A DNA stretch of 8,423 nucleotides from Alphaproteobacteria bacterium UBA2964. GTDB taxonomy: Bacteria > Pseudomonadota > Alphaproteobacteria > MPNO01 > UBA2964. The notes below the pieces were generated by a model. It was not told where the DNA came from. It was given only the letters and a program-made list of their open reading frames with translations, and made no database searches. Position numbers and translations under genes: made by a program. Below, piece by piece: positions 6,585 through 8,423 of this stretch. Within the stretch, counting starts at the first letter, position 1. Each line of letters starts with the position of its first letter. The DNA lies in NCBI GenBank assembly GCA_002348425.1, contig DEBE01000179.1:1-8423 (forward strand). The letters are read 5' to 3'.

Positions 6585-7817
6585 ATGCCAATAAATAAAA
6601 ATAAAGATGTTAAAAAAGTTGTTCTCGCATACTCGGGAGGATTAGACACATCTGTAATTCTGCGCTGGCTGCAAGAAGAATATAATTGTGAGGTTGTCAC
6701 TTTTACCGCTGATCTCGGACAAGGTGAGGAAGTTGAACCAGCGAGGGAAAAAGCAAAGGCCGCAGGTGTAAAAGAAATTTACATAGAGGATTTGCGAGAA
6801 GAGTTTGTGCGTGATTTTGTATTTCCCATGTTTAGGGCAAATGCCCTTTACGAGGGGGTTTATTTGCTCGGAACCTCTATTGCTCGTCCCTTGATAGCAA
6901 AAAGACAAATACAAATTGCGCAGGAGACCGGAGCTGATGCTGTTAGCCATGGTGCTACGGGCAAAGGTAATGACCAGGTGAGATTTGAGCTCGGTTATCA
7001 TGCACTCGACCCAGAAATACGGGTTATCGCGCCTTGGCGGGAATGGGATCTCGATGGTAGGCAGAAATTACTGGAATATGCTCGAATGCATCAAATCGAT
7101 ATCCCTCGAGATAAAGAAGATGAACCTCCCTACTCGACAGATGCAAACTTACTACACATTTCCTACGAGGGACGAGCCTTGGAGGATCCGTGGATTGAGC
7201 CTGAGGAAAAAATGTTCACCCGAAGTGTCTCGCCGGAGGTGGCTCCTGATAAGCCAACTTATATCGAGATAGAATTTGAATGTGGTGATCCGATAGCGCT
7301 AAACGGTGAAAGCCTCTCGCCAGCAGCGTTGCTTGGTAAGCTGAATGAGTTGGGTGGTGCAAATGGTATTGGACGTCTCGATCTTGTTGAAAATCGATAT
7401 GTCGGTATGAAGTCTCGGGGTGTTTATGAAACACCTGGAGGAACGATCTTACTGATTGCGCATCGAGGCATTGAAAGTATTACTCTTGATAGAGGGGCGG
7501 CTCATCTGAAAGATGAGTTGATGCCTAAATATGCCGAACTTATTTACAATGGGTTTTGGTTTTCCCCAGAACGAGAAATGATTCAGCGAGCGGTGGACGA
7601 GAGTCAACGAGACGTATCAGGTGTGGTTCGGCTAAAACTTTATAAAGGCTCGGTTACAGTGGTAGGAAGGCAATCGAAAAAAAGCCTGTATTCAGAAGCA
7701 CATGTCACGTTTGAAGCTGATATGGTCTATGATCAAAGGGATGCGCAGGGTTTTATCAATCTAAATGCTTTACGTTTAAAACTTTTGCAGGCGGCACAAA
7801 AGCGGTTCGTTGGTTAA
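6585..7817 (+). CDS. argG: Argininosuccinate synthase
   Basis: ArgG joins citrulline and aspartate at the expense of ATP (to AMP and PPi), giving argininosuccinate, the penultimate step of arginine synthesis in the cytosol. The protein has 410 residues from ATG 6585, the usual length for the family. The N-terminal PP-loop is AYSGGLDTS (15-23), the nucleotide-binding fold domain. [15 protein letters not shown] (121-135) contains the conserved substrate-binding signature. [19 protein letters not shown] (178-196) and LEDPW (199-203) are also characteristic, and the C-terminal multimerisation region runs to the end without gaps. All signature segments are intact. The 183-base upstream gap, with hairpin and candidate promoter, suggests independent transcription from rlmN. 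The crotonase gene 53 bases downstream may be read through. No leader peptide rich in arginine codons was found upstream. Confidence 0.97.
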   Translation: MPINKNKDVKKVVLAYSGGLDTSVILRWLQEEYNCEVVTFTADLGQGEEVEPAREKAKAAGVKEIYIEDLREEFVRDFVFPMFRANALYEGVYLLGTSIARPLIAKRQIQIAQETGADAVSHGATGKGNDQVRFELGYHALDPEIRVIAPWREWDLDGRQKLLEYARMHQIDIPRDKEDEPPYSTDANLLHISYEGRALEDPWIEPEEKMFTRSVSPEVAPDKPTYIEIEFECGDPIALNGESLSPAALLGKLNELGGANGIGRLDLVENRYVGMKSRGVYETPGGTILLIAHRGIESITLDRGAAHLKDELMPKYAELIYNGFWFSPEREMIQRAVDESQRDVSGVVRLKLYKGSVTVVGRQSKKSLYSEAHVTFEADMVYDQRDAQGFINLNALRLKLLQAAQKRFVG

Positions 7818-7870
7818 CTAATTTATACCTATGCCTGTTGAATTTAATTAAAAAAAGGCAAAATCTGATT

Positions 7871-8423
7871 ATGATTGGATATGAGCAGGATGGAAACGTG
7901 GGGAGGTTGTATTTACAACGGAGCCCTCATGCCAATGCATTTACATCTGAGATGCTTGAACGCATTGCTGATGTTATGGAGTCAGCTAAGAGTGAAGCCG
8001 ATATAATTGCGATACATGCTGTTGGCGAAGATTTTTCTGTGGGCCGAGATCGTAGAGAACCAAAAAATGCTGGTGGACCATATAATGCCTTTAGAGAAAT
8101 TAGTCGGGTAAATGCAGCTTTTTCAGACTTCCCTGGAATTATTGTGTCTGCGGTCAAAGGGCGTATTTTTGGATTTGGCTTAGGCATCGCAATGCGATCT
8201 GATATTGCGATTGCGGCTGACAGTTCCAGATTTAAACTAGATGAGGTCAGCCTCGGATTTCCACCAATGTTTCTAATGGAAGTAATTCTCGATCATTTGC
8301 CTCCTAAACGTGCACTCGATTTAATTATTTCAAGCCGAGAATTTGGTGCTGCTGAAGCACTCGAAATGGGTCTTATATCTCGAATAGCTAAAACACCGGT
8401 ACTGGAAAATGAAGTTGATAACT
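7871..8423 (+). CDS. Crotonase-superfamily protein (enoyl-CoA hydratase/isomerase-like), 3'-truncated
   Basis: The frame from ATG 7871 runs off the right edge with 184 residues visible of a usual 250-270. Crotonases bind acyl-CoA thioesters and stabilise an enolate in an oxyanion hole. Supporting features are GEDFSVGRD (52-60), matching the first oxyanion-hole strand and the conserved Gly-x-Asp, GRIFGFGLGIAMRSDIAIAA (97-116) in the place of the usual Gly-Gly-Gly helix start, FKLDEVSLGFPP (121-132), and AAEALEMGLISRI (160-172), the family's C-terminal signature. By alignment from memory with rat enoyl-CoA hydratase, Glu144 is replaced by Gly105 while Glu164 is kept as Glu125. This argues against a standard hydratase and leaves isomerase or another acyl-CoA reaction open. 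The start has only a distant AAAAGG (7853-7858). The frame is open upstream, but family-like sequence begins at this ATG. Confidence 0.85.
   Translation, partial: MIGYEQDGNVGRLYLQRSPHANAFTSEMLERIADVMESAKSEADIIAIHAVGEDFSVGRDRREPKNAGGPYNAFREISRVNAAFSDFPGIIVSAVKGRIFGFGLGIAMRSDIAIAADSSRFKLDEVSLGFPPMFLMEVILDHLPPKRALDLIISSREFGAAEALEMGLISRIAKTPVLENEVDN

Noticed and set aside
7832..7860. TGCCT...AGGCA inverted repeat after argG, considered as a terminator
   Set aside because: Five paired bases enclose a 19-base loop and no T-run follows on the + strand, so a functional terminator is unlikely.

Overview
The window carries eight co-directional protein-coding genes on the + strand, packed with gaps of about 50 to 185 bases. 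The gene content points to an alphaproteobacterium, probably free-living and fairly AT-rich. The best evidence is the block of an IalB-family secreted protein, rlmN and argG. From memory, this neighbourhood recurs in Alphaproteobacteria. The assignment is an inference from gene content and protein style, not from a database search.

Layout. Bases 2-1678 hold acetoacetyl-CoA synthetase, cut at its 5' end by the window edge. Bases 1749-2507 encode a Sir2-family NAD-dependent protein deacylase, and 2631-3173 a stand-alone SPOUT (TrmH/SpoU) RNA methyltransferase. Bases 3226-3777 encode an exported IalB-family protein, and 3869-5230 a 12-helix major facilitator transporter. Bases 5295-6401 are rlmN (its start is uncertain) and 6585-7817 are argG. 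From 7871 to the right edge runs a crotonase-superfamily gene, cut at its 3' end.

How they fit together. The first two genes may be functionally linked, because AMP-forming acyl-CoA synthetases of this type can be switched off by lysine acetylation and switched on again by sirtuins, and this synthetase keeps the relevant C-terminal lysine motif. TrmH-type and RlmN proteins both modify RNA. ArgG makes argininosuccinate for arginine synthesis and probably has its own promoter behind a weak terminator-like hairpin. The terminal crotonase lacks one of the two classical hydratase glutamates and so may be an isomerase or another acyl-CoA enzyme.

I found no mobile element, CRISPR array, tRNA, rRNA or clear pseudogene, and no non-coding stretch longer than 300 bases. 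I do not see a new biological system here. The region reads as ordinary chromosomal housekeeping and metabolism, with a few details worth checking.
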